Shown: positions 36,121-47,186 of the stretch, in pieces
How positions within the stretch are numbered: the stretch's first letter is position 1
How the letters are laid out: each line of letters begins with the position of its first letter
Origin: Plasmopara viticola
Taxonomy: Eukaryota; Oomycota; Peronosporomycetes; Peronosporales; Peronosporaceae
Assembly (NCBI GenBank): GCA_001695595.3
Contig: MBPM02000007.1
Coordinates: 744,001-808,000 of the forward strand
DNA: 64,000 nucleotides
Reading direction: 5' to 3'
Program-made: the position numbers and the translations under genes
The notes under the pieces: generated by a model
Database searches by the model: none
The model's input: only the letters and a program-made list of their open reading frames with translations
Told to the model about the DNA's origin: nothing

Positions 36121-36240
36121 GAGTCACCATGAGTCATCACTGAGTCACTACTGTGGCGACTCCTTTGGTGTCTAGTCATGCCTAAATTATTGTGCAACAA
36201 TCTGAGTCGCCTGAGTCACCACATTGGACATCCGAGTCGC
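36121..36240. repeat. Cluster of GAGTC motifs, several as TGAGTCA/TGAGTCG
   Basis: In about 120 bp, GAGTC occurs at 36121, 36131, 36142, 36204, 36213 and 36234, and once reversed near 36158. Several sit within TGAGTCA or TGAGTCAC, the core of a GCN4/AP-1-type bZIP site. It could be a degenerate short repeat or a regulatory cluster. No gene start lies within 1.8 kb, so a regulatory role is only a guess. Confidence 0.5.
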
Positions 36241-38055
36241 AAAAAATAGTGACGTGGTGACTTCAATATCTTAAGTCAGTATAGTCAGCGAAAATACAAT
36301 ATAGAGGGACTCTTGGTGCTATTGATTCTCGCGACATTTGGAACGTGGAGTTGGAGTGCGCGGCGTAAGCGTGTTTTACGTAAATTCGTTTAGTGCGAGA
36401 GTGAGCGCGCTGCAGAATGCTTTCGACAAGAAGCACTTTCCTTTGACGCAAGCACATTGACGCTGTACTTGGCGTGGAACGCGAACGGCGCATGGCTGTA
36501 GGACGACGATAGTACGGACAACTTTTTTAAAGATAGGACGCTACGTAGAAATAGATGCACCCTTCAAGGTGACTGAGAGACGGCAATTACTTTGGAGCAG
36601 AGTTCCAGCTTGGAGGCAGAGTCTCGCGGCTGGGTCGAGCTCCCCATTTCGGCTAATCAGATGTCGATACTAGCACACCTGAGTGGAAATAAAACTCTCA
36701 ATAATCGTTAGTTTTTTCTCTTTGTGGAATTGTTATGCTCTACCTCGCTGCTGCAGCCAGCAAGGTACAATGGTGAATCCCTTTCGTGCTGTGAGTCGTG
36801 CGGTATACATATGGGTGTATGGAGGCTTTTGATTCAACAAAGAAGGATGTCTAGCCAGTTTCGGCGTGTGCGTGTTCATGCATAAATTGCGTGTGGCTCG
36901 AACACGCGTTGCAACTTTGGTACGCGCGTTATAATGACGAGATGGGTGGATTTAGTAAAGCTTTGAAGGAAACGAGGGGACTGCGCTACTGCGCACTGCT
37001 GCTTATAAGTACCACAAGGACCGCCAGTCGAAGATGAAGAAGAGAGGTGAGTAGAAATATGAAACACGCTAATTTTTCGCGTCGCATGCTAGTGGACGAG
37101 TGCTCGATTTACGCCACGTCCTCCGCTCTTTCTACCCCTATATCGGGGCTTTAGTACCCCTAGACATTATCAGAAAGCGATACTGTACCTCTATACAGTA
37201 CATGTACCAGTGAGCTACGGGTTTGAGGCGCGACAAGAAGTCTTATGTCAGTCGGGGCAGGGCCAACACCTCGGCAGTAGGACGTTCCATAGAGATGTGC
37301 AAATTTGTCATTTACGGCAATCGGTTTTCAACTGATACTGGACTCTCTTGTCATAATCATAGCTCCTCGTCACGGTTACCAAAGGGTACGGCGATCCAAA
37401 GTGAGTTCTTTCAAGACTTGCTTACCGGACCCTGACAAAGATGCACTACGTATCGAATTGCTCCGATTCCATGGATGTCTCTCACTCGAGAGTTTCTACG
37501 GAATGGTCAGGATTGCAGTGTAGCATATCGCGTGCAGAAGACACTTGTCTAAGATAAGTAGTTCCGTACGGCAGCCCGTGGACGAAAAGCAGTACTCAGT
37601 AATAGCCGAAGGTCCGAGGCGTCACTAATCAACGCGAAAGTAGATACTTTTTTGGCTGTCAAAGCGTGTCCTGGCTTTTTCAATGTGCTTCTTCAAGATT
37701 GCTAATCCATGCATCTTGAGGCTAGGTCGTGGCCAAGGTTTACGCATCCCCTTCATAGCGTCGGTGAAGTCGCAGCACGTCCTCCTTTAGGAGCCTAGCA
37801 CGGCTTGACTACCTAGGCCTTCGTTTCGATCCGAGTCTAGCTATTTAAAAAGGCCTGAACCAAGTAGATCAAGACCTTTTGCGACTAGAAAAAGCAGTGG
37901 ATGCAGTCTCTCTCTCATCTTGGTCATTGGGACCAGTCAATGAAGCTGCGTAATGACAGGACTGCATTGGAAGGAATGGATCTGAATGGCTGTCCTATCT
38001 ATTGAATCTGTCATTCAGCAAGTTGCGCTGTAACTCACACGAGTATCCACGGAGA
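36241..38055. other. Intergenic upstream of the secreted-protein gene
   Basis: About 1.8 kb with short frames only (for example 36263-36493 minus and 37223-37435 plus). No transposon or domain signature is recognised. The last few hundred bases should hold the promoter of the 38.06 kb gene. Confidence 0.4.
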
Positions 38056-39852
38056 ATGTTGAGGGCATGGCCGGCATGTCTTTTACTGCTCTCAATACGC
38101 GTGCAGCTAGAAACGACCTTGGCCGTCCACGCAAACTCTAGTGCGATATCGGACAGTTCTACACGCAGACGAGAGGAGATGGCGAGCAGTGTGACTTCGT
38201 CAGCGCATCTTGAGACCAAAGGGCACTTGGAGCCGGACTCGGCCCCTGCAAATTTAGATTCAGATTCAGATTCAGATTCTACATTTGGCAGTACCGGCAA
38301 TGATCCCGCGTCGTTTTTCTCGTATACAAATCTCCCTGATATCAAGTTAAACGTACCAACCAACGGGTCCGTACCTCCCAACTGGGTTGGACCCACGATC
38401 GGAGATTTTACCGACACGGCCTGCTACCGCAAGACGCACAAGCAAAACTCAAAAGGCGAGTGCCCACAGGGTTACTATGCGACCAAGCACAAGTGCTGGG
38501 CCCAGTGTCCGATTTCGTACCCAGTCGAGTGCTTTACAGAATGCATTCCAAGGAACGACGATTGTGTGTTGGAACTCATGGCCAAGGTGACGAATCCGGG
38601 CTACGTCGTCCTCAGTGTCGCGACCTCTGGCTTGTTTAATGCGCTCTTTGAAACGACCAAGACGATGCAAAAAAGTCTCATGTGTGCCTTTAACCTCTTT
38701 AACATTGCCGAAGGCATCTCGCGCTACGTGCGCATTCGGCAAATGACGGCCCCAAACGGGACCGAAGCCGAGCTGCTCACGGCCGTGTACCAAACAGATC
38801 TCTTTCTCGTCGACCTTCCCATTGCCATTACTGCGTGCATGGGGTACGCGGTACCACAGTACGCGTACTGGGCCGACACGATCGTAACCTCGTCGGAGAT
38901 TTTTGTCAAGCAGCTGCTGACCAATCGCAATATGATTCTGAGCTCTGTCGATTCGTTCCTCATGTTTTTCCGGAATTCGTCCTTTAGTAAAACCGCGCAA
39001 GAATTGGACGCTGAGACCATTGCAAACCTCACGGCACTCATTGACGCTGGCTCCACGTGCGGCTTTGAGCTCAAGCGACTTGCTGACCGCGTGATCATTA
39101 AAGTGGGGGAGATGCAAGAAGAGAATCCATGGGCGACGAAAGAAGACATTCGCGCGGCAATGAGTCAGTCTTCGATTGTGCTCGAGAACGTGCCTGCTGT
39201 CACGAACAATTGCATGGGCGAATTACTGACGACGAAGAAGCCGTACGCTGCGTACCAAACGCGTGATGTCTTGCGAAAGACCTTTGGCGTGATCATTGAT
39301 CAGCTCATTGATACAGCCACGACTGACATGGGGAAAGCAATGTCGAGGATCGATTATTGGACTTCCATCTCGAATATGGGCTTGCTTGCGTTGTCAGCGC
39401 TCGACCCCACGGGCATTGCGTACACGGCCTTTAATTATGTCCAGTCCGTTTGTGGCCCGACCGAATTTATTGGCGAAATCGACGATGGGTCGGCCACGGA
39501 TGCACTGGGACTGACGACCAAAGACGAAGCGTTCTTTGGCAGTCATGGCACGTGGACTAAGAAGGGCGATGGGCAAATTGTGCTCACGTTTGTTAGTACC
39601 GACGAGAAGAACGTCGATGTGAATATTTCTTCAGGCGGCAAGTTCTTTGCTTCTGTTCGAGTGCTTAGCGGACAGAATGTGACGTGGACCTCGACTGTGA
39701 AGAAACTGCAGCAAAAGACATTGTACTTGGACCGCTGGCGGCCGAGTTTCTTTGGGTTCCCTGTCAAAGGTGGCGGGTCTCTTTTACTGTGGGTGCCGCG
39801 ATCGTCAGCAGGCGGTCATCTCGAAATGACGGTTAAAATTAATACCAGTTAG
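38056..39852 (+). CDS. Predicted secreted cysteine-containing protein, family unknown
   Basis: A 598-residue protein starting at MLRAWPACLLLLSIRVQLE, which reads as a signal peptide with a hydrophobic Leu core. The frame is open a little upstream, but only from a TTG. A Ser/Asp-rich segment follows, including a DSDSDSDS run encoded by repeated GATTCA near 38263-38280. Next is a Cys-rich block at about residues 110-170 (ACYRKTHK, ECPQGYY, KHKCWAQCPISYPVECFTEC). The rest is a large helical domain with several mildly hydrophobic segments and NxS/T sites, ending in a beta-rich C-terminus (GKFFASVRVLSGQNVTW). I do not recognise the family. No RxLR motif follows the signal peptide. GC-rich coding sequence stands out from the flanks. 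Confidence 0.8.
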   Translation: MLRAWPACLLLLSIRVQLETTLAVHANSSAISDSSTRRREEMASSVTSSAHLETKGHLEPDSAPANLDSDSDSDSTFGSTGNDPASFFSYTNLPDIKLNVPTNGSVPPNWVGPTIGDFTDTACYRKTHKQNSKGECPQGYYATKHKCWAQCPISYPVECFTECIPRNDDCVLELMAKVTNPGYVVLSVATSGLFNALFETTKTMQKSLMCAFNLFNIAEGISRYVRIRQMTAPNGTEAELLTAVYQTDLFLVDLPIAITACMGYAVPQYAYWADTIVTSSEIFVKQLLTNRNMILSSVDSFLMFFRNSSFSKTAQELDAETIANLTALIDAGSTCGFELKRLADRVIIKVGEMQEENPWATKEDIRAAMSQSSIVLENVPAVTNNCMGELLTTKKPYAAYQTRDVLRKTFGVIIDQLIDTATTDMGKAMSRIDYWTSISNMGLLALSALDPTGIAYTAFNYVQSVCGPTEFIGEIDDGSATDALGLTTKDEAFFGSHGTWTKKGDGQIVLTFVSTDEKNVDVNISSGGKFFASVRVLSGQNVTWTSTVKKLQQKTLYLDRWRPSFFGFPVKGGGSLLLWVPRSSAGGHLEMTVKINTS

Positions 39853-42800
39853 AGCAAGCATAGATAGAAGTAGGATGGATATCATTAAGTTATGGCGCGC
39901 GAAGGCGCGAGGTGTATGTGTGGTTGATAATGTTAGAAGTTGACTCTTTACTCGCCACATTTATTGTCCGTGCATTGATTGAGCACGAAATATCTCTTTG
40001 TACTCAAAGGGTGCTGTTTGTGATAGTGCAGCTGCTATTCTCTGCTGGTACTATTACTCAAGTACTATAGTAACTTAAGTACTACTCCTCTGGTACAACC
40101 TCTACGAGCTTATATGATAATCTTATGTGATATTCAATCGAAGTGTACGCTTTTTTTATCCGTACGCCAGAAATAGCAGCCATGAAGGACTTGAAGACTT
40201 AAGTACCATAATTGCGAAGCCGCTTGATGCGTGTATGGCTGTTAGATCCCTCCATCGATTGGCGTCACCAATTAGGACATTTTTGTTTTCTTGTACAGTA
40301 GTATTACTATCAGTATCAGACAGGTTTCAATAGTTTGTCCACACATTAAAGCACCCTATTTCTAAGCTTGACCGTAAATCAAACCGATTACTTTTCTAAC
40401 ACGATTCACTAAGATTGATCGGCTTTCAAGCCCAGTTCGACAACAATCTAATCCTAAATTTTATGTTTAGTAAAAGGTTGTAATGGTCGTCTATAATTTC
40501 AAAGCTGTGTGACCCCAACACCCACCTCTCCCATCTTCAAAAATCGAATTGTGCTTTGAAAGGCATTTTGAAGTCGTGTTTATTAGGCATTTAAGTGTGC
40601 TTTTCATCCAATTTGCAATTCCCATGGCTATTTATCGCAAAGATGTTATCTTTTCTATACAGGTTGGATGGCTTTCGAGCACCAAGAACTACCATTGTAC
40701 TATAAATAAGAGGCCAATTGTAAGCCCAAAAGCTGGACTTAATCTTACATTTTCCTTCACTAAGACTTGGTCTACGTTAGATTGTACATATCAAAATTGT
40801 TCATTGCTTTTTGCTTTTTGCTATTAAACAAAAAGTCGGTATGGTAGCAAACAAGCAGCAAAGTAGGCTGCCAACTAACCGAGATGACCAAAAAACTTTG
40901 AATCGAGAAGATCTTCAGGGTGCATTCGCTCCGTAGATGTTTCCTGCACCCAATATTCATGACTGCTCCTGCACCAAAGGTTGTGCCTACAACAAGCGCC
41001 GCGCCTGCAACTTAGACTTGTTTATAAAAAGGGGCCCATACAAAAATTCTATGGATGAGCGCTACAGTCGTGGTCTCTGAATACCGTTTTTCTTTGCTCG
41101 ATAGTTTGAAGCCACGGACGATTAGCAAGATTAAAAAGCGCTATAAGCGCTCCGACGAGCACTCATCTGCGCCTTTATTCATCAAGGTGGAAGTAACTAC
41201 GCTTCGGAAGAGGCCTAAAAGGTGTCCACCTTGTCGTCAGACTCGTCGGTCATGCAAAAAGTAAGATATGAAACTTAAGGAAGAATTTCAGGGGTAAAGA
41301 CCCTTTTCAAATTGCCCTTTACTAGCATTGAGGAGCGTGAAGAGGGTAAAGTCAGAAGTGGCGACTCAGGGTGCATTCCCCAAAGACTGGAATTGTAAAC
41401 GCAGTTGGTGTATGGCGGCTACGCGCGTTCGTACGGCACCGCTTCAAATTTTGCTGAAGGATTATACTTAGCGCCTCAGGATAAGAGTGGCTTGTAGATG
41501 CTTTTTAGTACCACACCACGTGTATATTGAGAAGTTTATTTTGGGATCGGTGAGCTCGTATGGTGTTCTAACCCAAAAGCCGACCACTTTGGTATGTTTA
41601 TTTTGCGTCCGTGAGTTTAAAATTTCAATTTTTCGCTTTGTGGATTGGCGATACCTCACCTTAAAGAGGCCCCGGCTTTAGCACAATGCCGAGTCAAACT
41701 AAGCTCCGAGCGCGGGTATGAGATTTCTGTCATTAAACCCTAGCATAAATTCAAAAGGCTGTGACAAACATAAACGTTTTTTGTATTTTCAAATCGCAAC
41801 AGCTTTAAATAATCTCGGCAGAGCCATCCCGACGACACCCACAAACTATGGAGAGAAAAAGGACTGCCCCACCTCACAAGAAAACTTTGACGGCCGTGGA
41901 AGTCTTTCACAACAGCGATACACTTCTTATGGAACTACCGCAGTCGAGAAGCACCGGAGAAGGCTGATCCTACCTTAATCTTGCACCCACTTTGCAAGGA
42001 GTAGCCGCTCCTGCGCGACCGAGTACACGCGCTCCTGATTACACTAGAAGCCAGGTGGTGGCTTTTCAGATGACCCGGACCTTTGCTGACGGACACATAT
42101 TATATCATATGACCTATTATCGTGACCGCCGAATCGAGCACCGCACATCCCGACACGAGGCGTAGGAGCCAAAACAAAAATTGATCACTTTGAGTAAGCT
42201 CCAAGATTGCTCAGCAGTTTATAAGACAGGCTATTTGTGAGGAAACATGCTTGTTTGCATGTTTCCTCACAAAAAGCCTATCTTATTATTTTTTGTATGA
42301 AATTAATGCCGAGGGATGTTGCAAGCTTAAAATACTCGCGACTAAGCCCGAGGACCTTACTTTTGAGCTGACTAGATTTAATATAGACCTAATATCTAAA
42401 TATCACTGAAGGTCTATAAGTAAATCAAGCCTTGGGCACGTCAAAGTGACCTATCTCTCGGGCTGGAAAAGATAAATGGGTAGCAAAAGTTGACAAACTA
42501 TTTAAGAAATACGCCCTGGATCATTGGATCAGTGTTTGAGTGGAGTTGAAAGCAAGCAAACTACGGCTTCTATAACGATGTTCCTCTGAACGATCATGAA
42601 AAAAAGCAGACCATAACGGACAAGACCATGATGGGAATGATGAATCAAAATTTGTCGGTGTCAGCAATAGACAAGGGTTAACACAGGAAAGCTGAGACGG
42701 TTTAATTTATTGCCAACCAGTATGATCTTACCAAAGTTGTGTAACTAGGTGCTAATTATGACACCAGCCGACATCTAAAAATAAGCTTTTAGATGGGTAA

Positions 42801-43309
42801 GCTGCGTGTGTAAAAGAGCTTCAACGGAAATAAAAATCCAGAGTTTAATCAAAGCAATATTGCTTGCCTGATAGTACAGATCAAAACGCTACGTAGCGAT
42901 TTAAACAAAGCTAGGTGGGAGACTAAATATAGCTCGGCCCTGGCTATACTTAATTCTACCTCCCTCCCTTCTGAGTGAAATCCAGAAAACGTGTGTGAAT
43001 GATCGCAATTAATAAGGCAAAAAAGGAACTGACAAAAAATCGCGCATAATGTATCGTTACTAGCTCATAAGTTTGGGCTGAAATCAATTGATAGATAGTA
43101 ATTGCAGATCATTTACAAAACGCAGGTAAGAAAGTCTTAGCTGCTAGAATTGACTAGCTATTAATATTTATCTAGCAGGATAATTGTATTGTTGAACAAA
43201 ATATGATTGGCGCAAATTGCTTTTTTTCGTTAAGCATTTGCACTTAATATATTCCGCTATGCGAGTGGCACCTAATCTATTTGACAATCATTGCATCGAG
43301 AGCTTGTAT
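39853..43309. other. AT-rich gene-poor stretch
   Basis: About 3.4 kb without recognisable genes. The longer frames (40549-40827, 41055-41264 and 41718-41978, all plus) have no known domain. It contains the long inverted repeat at 42221-42286. Confidence 0.4.
42221..42286. repeat. Long inverted repeat (30-bp arms, 6-nt loop)
   Basis: Arms 42221-42250 and 42257-42286 pair with two mismatches around the loop TTGTTT. Transcribed, it would form a long stable hairpin. No poly-U tract or gene end is adjacent, so a terminator role is not supported. It may be a miniature foldback remnant or a small-RNA precursor. Confidence 0.85.
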
Positions 43310-43827
43310 TTAAGCAGCCGCATCATACATATGACGAGTGAATATCTCATATTTTAATTTCAAGATCAAACAGAGCTCGACGTTTTCAAAACAAGGACCC
43401 TCACGTCTATATATGCCGAATCTTAGGTCCTTCATCTTGCAAGGGTCGTAAAAATGCCCCAGAACAACATAATGACTGTTTTCTTTAAAATGACGTGGCA
43501 AATTTCAAAAAAATCAGCCCGGTGTCCTGGCTGAACTGGGGCGTATAGTACGTGAATGTATGTTATAGCCGAGTCAATCTTTCCCCGGATTGGGAGATAA
43601 CGGGAGAGGATATCCATAGAAGTGACGTGTCGGCGCGCAACGTCTTGAAGGTTGCAAATAGGGCAAGTAGGTGTTAATAGCGAACCAACACCAGCTTGAC
43701 CTGTAGAAGTGTTCATATTATTGTGAGACCAAAAACTGGAGTTTAGCTGGGAAGCTGTTTTCCAGTGAAATTGGGCTCTTTTGAAGCTTTTGTTACCCGT
43801 AGATTTTGTTTCCTGATTTCCCACCAT
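43310..43827 (-). pseudogene. Fragment of a LINE endonuclease region
   Basis: Two overlapping minus-strand frames contain text typical of a LINE-type endonuclease: ITYIHVLYAPVQPGHRADFF, and in the other frame HYVVLGHFYDP, which corresponds to the following strand where a GDFN-type motif is expected. A frameshift separates them. No reverse transcriptase is recognised downstream. It appears unrelated in sequence to the LINE at the left edge. Confidence 0.55.
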
Positions 43828-46800
43828 GTGAAAATTGTTTGAGAAGCAATTTAGAGTTCGTTGTGGTACATGGTTTAATTTATTCGCATTAATTGAGTAT
43901 CCCTTTAGAGTCCATTGTAATTTAGGAGTAAATGGAGACCTGGGGGTCCACTAAAGTGGCAGGTACTCAAACGTTTTGCGTATTTCATAGGGAAGTGGCC
44001 CAGCCAAAATTCTTTCCAAAAAGGTAGAAATCATTATGGCGGACGGAGTTGAAATATCCTTTTATAACTACAACGAGTGGGGCAGCGACGATGCTGCTTT
44101 CTCGATAACAGCACTCAATTTAAGTGGGTCCATATAGATGTTAGGTGCAATAATTTGCAAAGCTAGATCGGCCTCAGCCAGTCTTAACTTTAATCAGAAT
44201 TGGGTCTGTTCAGGGCATGATTGACCCAAAAGGGACTGGAAGTCAAAGTCGGTCTGGTATGGGTAAAGTTCTGAGACGCGACCTGGTATTGACCCATCGG
44301 CTGACGAAAGGTAATCACGTGAGCCCAACTCCCGGAAAACCGCGTGACCAAAAGCCCTAGACCGAAGGTGATGAAAATTGGCATCCACTTCCGAATCAAG
44401 TAAAACTCGGTGAAGGCTTAAAGAGCAATCTTAGTGCGTACATCTGGTCACGCAGGAGCTGCTGCTCTTTATGAGCAAACAGAAGAGTCGGAGCAAAAAA
44501 GGCATTTTCCATCACTCCTTGACCGTCAAGGCTAGAGAGACTTACATGCGGAGTGCGCTATAAAGAAGAGACTTTCAGCGGGCTCCAAAAGCTTAGAGTG
44601 AATATTCTGCTTAACAGAACTCGTGGAAGCCATTGTTGATCGGCTCCGGCATGTCTGCTTGAAGGATGCGGCACTAAAGATAAGATGTGTTGAGTGTTAT
44701 GCAAGGAAACCGCGGCTTTTCGGCCGCGTTTAGGATATAGTCGAAGTGATCTCCTACTTTTTGCTCAAAGATTTGTTTGGCCAAAACATATTGAAAGTGA
44801 GTCGTCTCCGCCTCTCCAATTGACGAACAGTATTTTCGGCTTACGGACGAGAAGCACATAGCCAAAATACGAGTAAGCGAGTTAGGTGTCAGCACCTTGG
44901 AGGCTCACCCGACCGTAAAATAAGTTATTAAAAATTGGAGTAATGACAGTGCTAAGAAGAAGTCAAAGGGTAGTTGCAAGCCACCATTAATCTTTCGCTA
45001 CTTACTAAGCGATTGCAAATTTTAATGTAGACGTATAAAAAGCACACAGCCACGATTGATAAAAAAAACTTCTTATGATCCAAGCTTTGGAAAAGGTCTA
45101 AGAAGAGCCCTTAAGGTGTGCAAAGCAGTGGATGTACTGCTCGACATTTCAGAAGATCCTCCACTTCATCGCTAGATACACTAAGTAGACCTCTCGGAAG
45201 GCAGCGACTTCTGTCGGTACGCAATTTTTAGCAAATCGCAAAGTATCGTCCACGGTGTTGGGGACTTTGCTTGTGAATATATCCGCTGGATGCACCGAAG
45301 ATTGTTGTCTTGAAATTTGTATTCTCCGATCTGGTTTTTATATCGGTTGTCTCATCAAATCGAGCATTTGAAGTTAGGTCTTGGCTCCTGGTTACCACTG
45401 TATACTTCTCTGTCTCGATAGCTAAGGTCTTTTACTCAGTGGGTAAGAATGGCGACGATTTTATAGCATCTGAAAGCATGCTTGATGGAAAAGTTGTTTT
45501 CTCACGACCTGGGGCTTTTGCATCCTTAGCAGGTGAAAGGCCAGATAAGTGCTCACAGGTGTAGTTTTTTCATTGACCGAAGACGGACTGGTCTGAAGAA
45601 AAGCTGGCAAGGAAAATTCACACGTGCCTGCAAGGTAAAGAGAGGTCCTTCGTTGGTCCAGCACTTCTCTAGCAGGCAAATGTGTTTGCATGATCCTCCT
45701 ACAACACAGGCGTAGCCTTTGTAGTGGCCGAAGTGTTTGTTGCAGATACAGTTAGTATAAGCGCGGCCCTTGGCACAAAGATAATTTTAGTGTAGAAGAA
45801 CCTTCTTTTGTATGTGGACCGAAAGCGTACAATTTAAGTATTATCCCGAGTGTATAATCTTAGGTACGGTGAAATACCGGAATGCGATTTAAAGTCGCAA
45901 ACTGAGAAGAACGATTGATATTATTATCCGAGCTCTATGTTGTTGGCGCAGCCACAGATGCTGATTTTGGTGCAGAAATTTGCTCGGTCATTGTTAAGTG
46001 ACCCAGATGGCTGAGTAGCAGCCATAGTCAAGAAAGGCTTAGCGTAATCGCACGGCTTTTTTTTAAAGATACGAGATGATTCTAGGCACGAAATACAACA
46101 AATTTTGATCCGAAAAGCGTTAGTCGAGCGACATAACCGTGGACAAATATTTTTGCGCTCGGAACTTCAGTAGTAGCTGGACACGGTCTAGAAGAAGCAT
46201 TTAATGCATATCCTGACGTGTCGTTACGGCTTGTCAATTCAGGCAAATGCTGACGTCGAGCGACATCAAAGCGGAGTATCGCGCTGTTTGTAGTTGGGGC
46301 ATTATCATATTCCCCCCGTACTTTATAGGGAGGGCGCAGCACAACTACTACGTGCATAGTATTCTCGACGTTATTGCCATGGTCTAATGTGTATTAGATA
46401 AAATACTCTCACTCCGAATTTCATGGAACCTCAGTGTCTCATGTATTCCGACGTTGTTAACGCTTCTGATCCTTATAACTAACGACGTCAGTACGATTAC
46501 ACTTCACGCCGCTAGTTTATTAGCGCCGGATCTCAAGCTGACCTTATCTTAGGGTCTTTAAATTAAGCAGTTGATGCGAGTATGCCGTCACCAGTCGACA
46601 GAGAGGTGTATCAGCAAATACTTGCAGACATATTGTACTAGAGATATAAAAGAGGGTACAGATCTAATGGCTTACTTGCTCGACAGACCTTTTTCCTTTT
46701 AGCACTGCTTGGCAAGAGCTTTGCATTGCTTCAGCAAGATCGATTCCGTGAACAAATAAAGGTGCTCTTCCAATCCGCTTAGCAAAATTTAAACACATCT

Positions 46801-47186
46801 TCGCAGCATCTCAACACTCCAGTGTCTTTTGCGTCCCACCAAGCTACACTTTCACCTGAACGCTATGCGAACGCTACGGGGACATTCAGATCATTCACCC
46901 CATAAGCTCCCTCATCTCTATAATCCGGATCAAGCTACCTGTGAAAGTCCTGATTCAACCACTGCCTATCGACAAACCTTTGCGATAACCGTCCATCACC
47001 ACACACTCTTTCCTATCCTAGTGATAATCTTCTCGTTTGTGCTACTTAACCCCATTAAACGCGTCTCTTTGAATAAGAGACGCCATCGCTGCTCCTTAAA
47101 TAAAAGACCTTTTCTACCGGTAGTCCGCCGGTATCGCCAGTTTCGTCACCACATGCCCGCTCGGCTTCCGAGCATGCGGTAGGACC
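43828..47186. other. Gene-poor stretch upstream of the IQ-WW-ankyrin gene
   Basis: About 3.4 kb. Frames such as 45310-45564 plus, 45461-45691 minus and 46082-46357 minus show no recognisable domain. A plus-strand frame at 46829-47182 ends 4 nt before the next gene's ATG and could be leader sequence. A hairpin with perfect 9-bp arms (GCGTCTCTT and AAGAGACGC, loop TGAAT) lies at 47061-47083, about 105 bp before that ATG. Confidence 0.4.

Noticed and set aside
38056..38240. RxLR-type effector signature after the signal peptide
   Set aside because: The stretch STRRREEM only faintly recalls a dEER motif, and no RxLR is present.
46829..47182. 117-codon plus-strand frame before the IQ-WW-ankyrin gene
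   Set aside because: No recognisable domain and it stops 4 nt before the next ATG; more likely leader sequence or chance.
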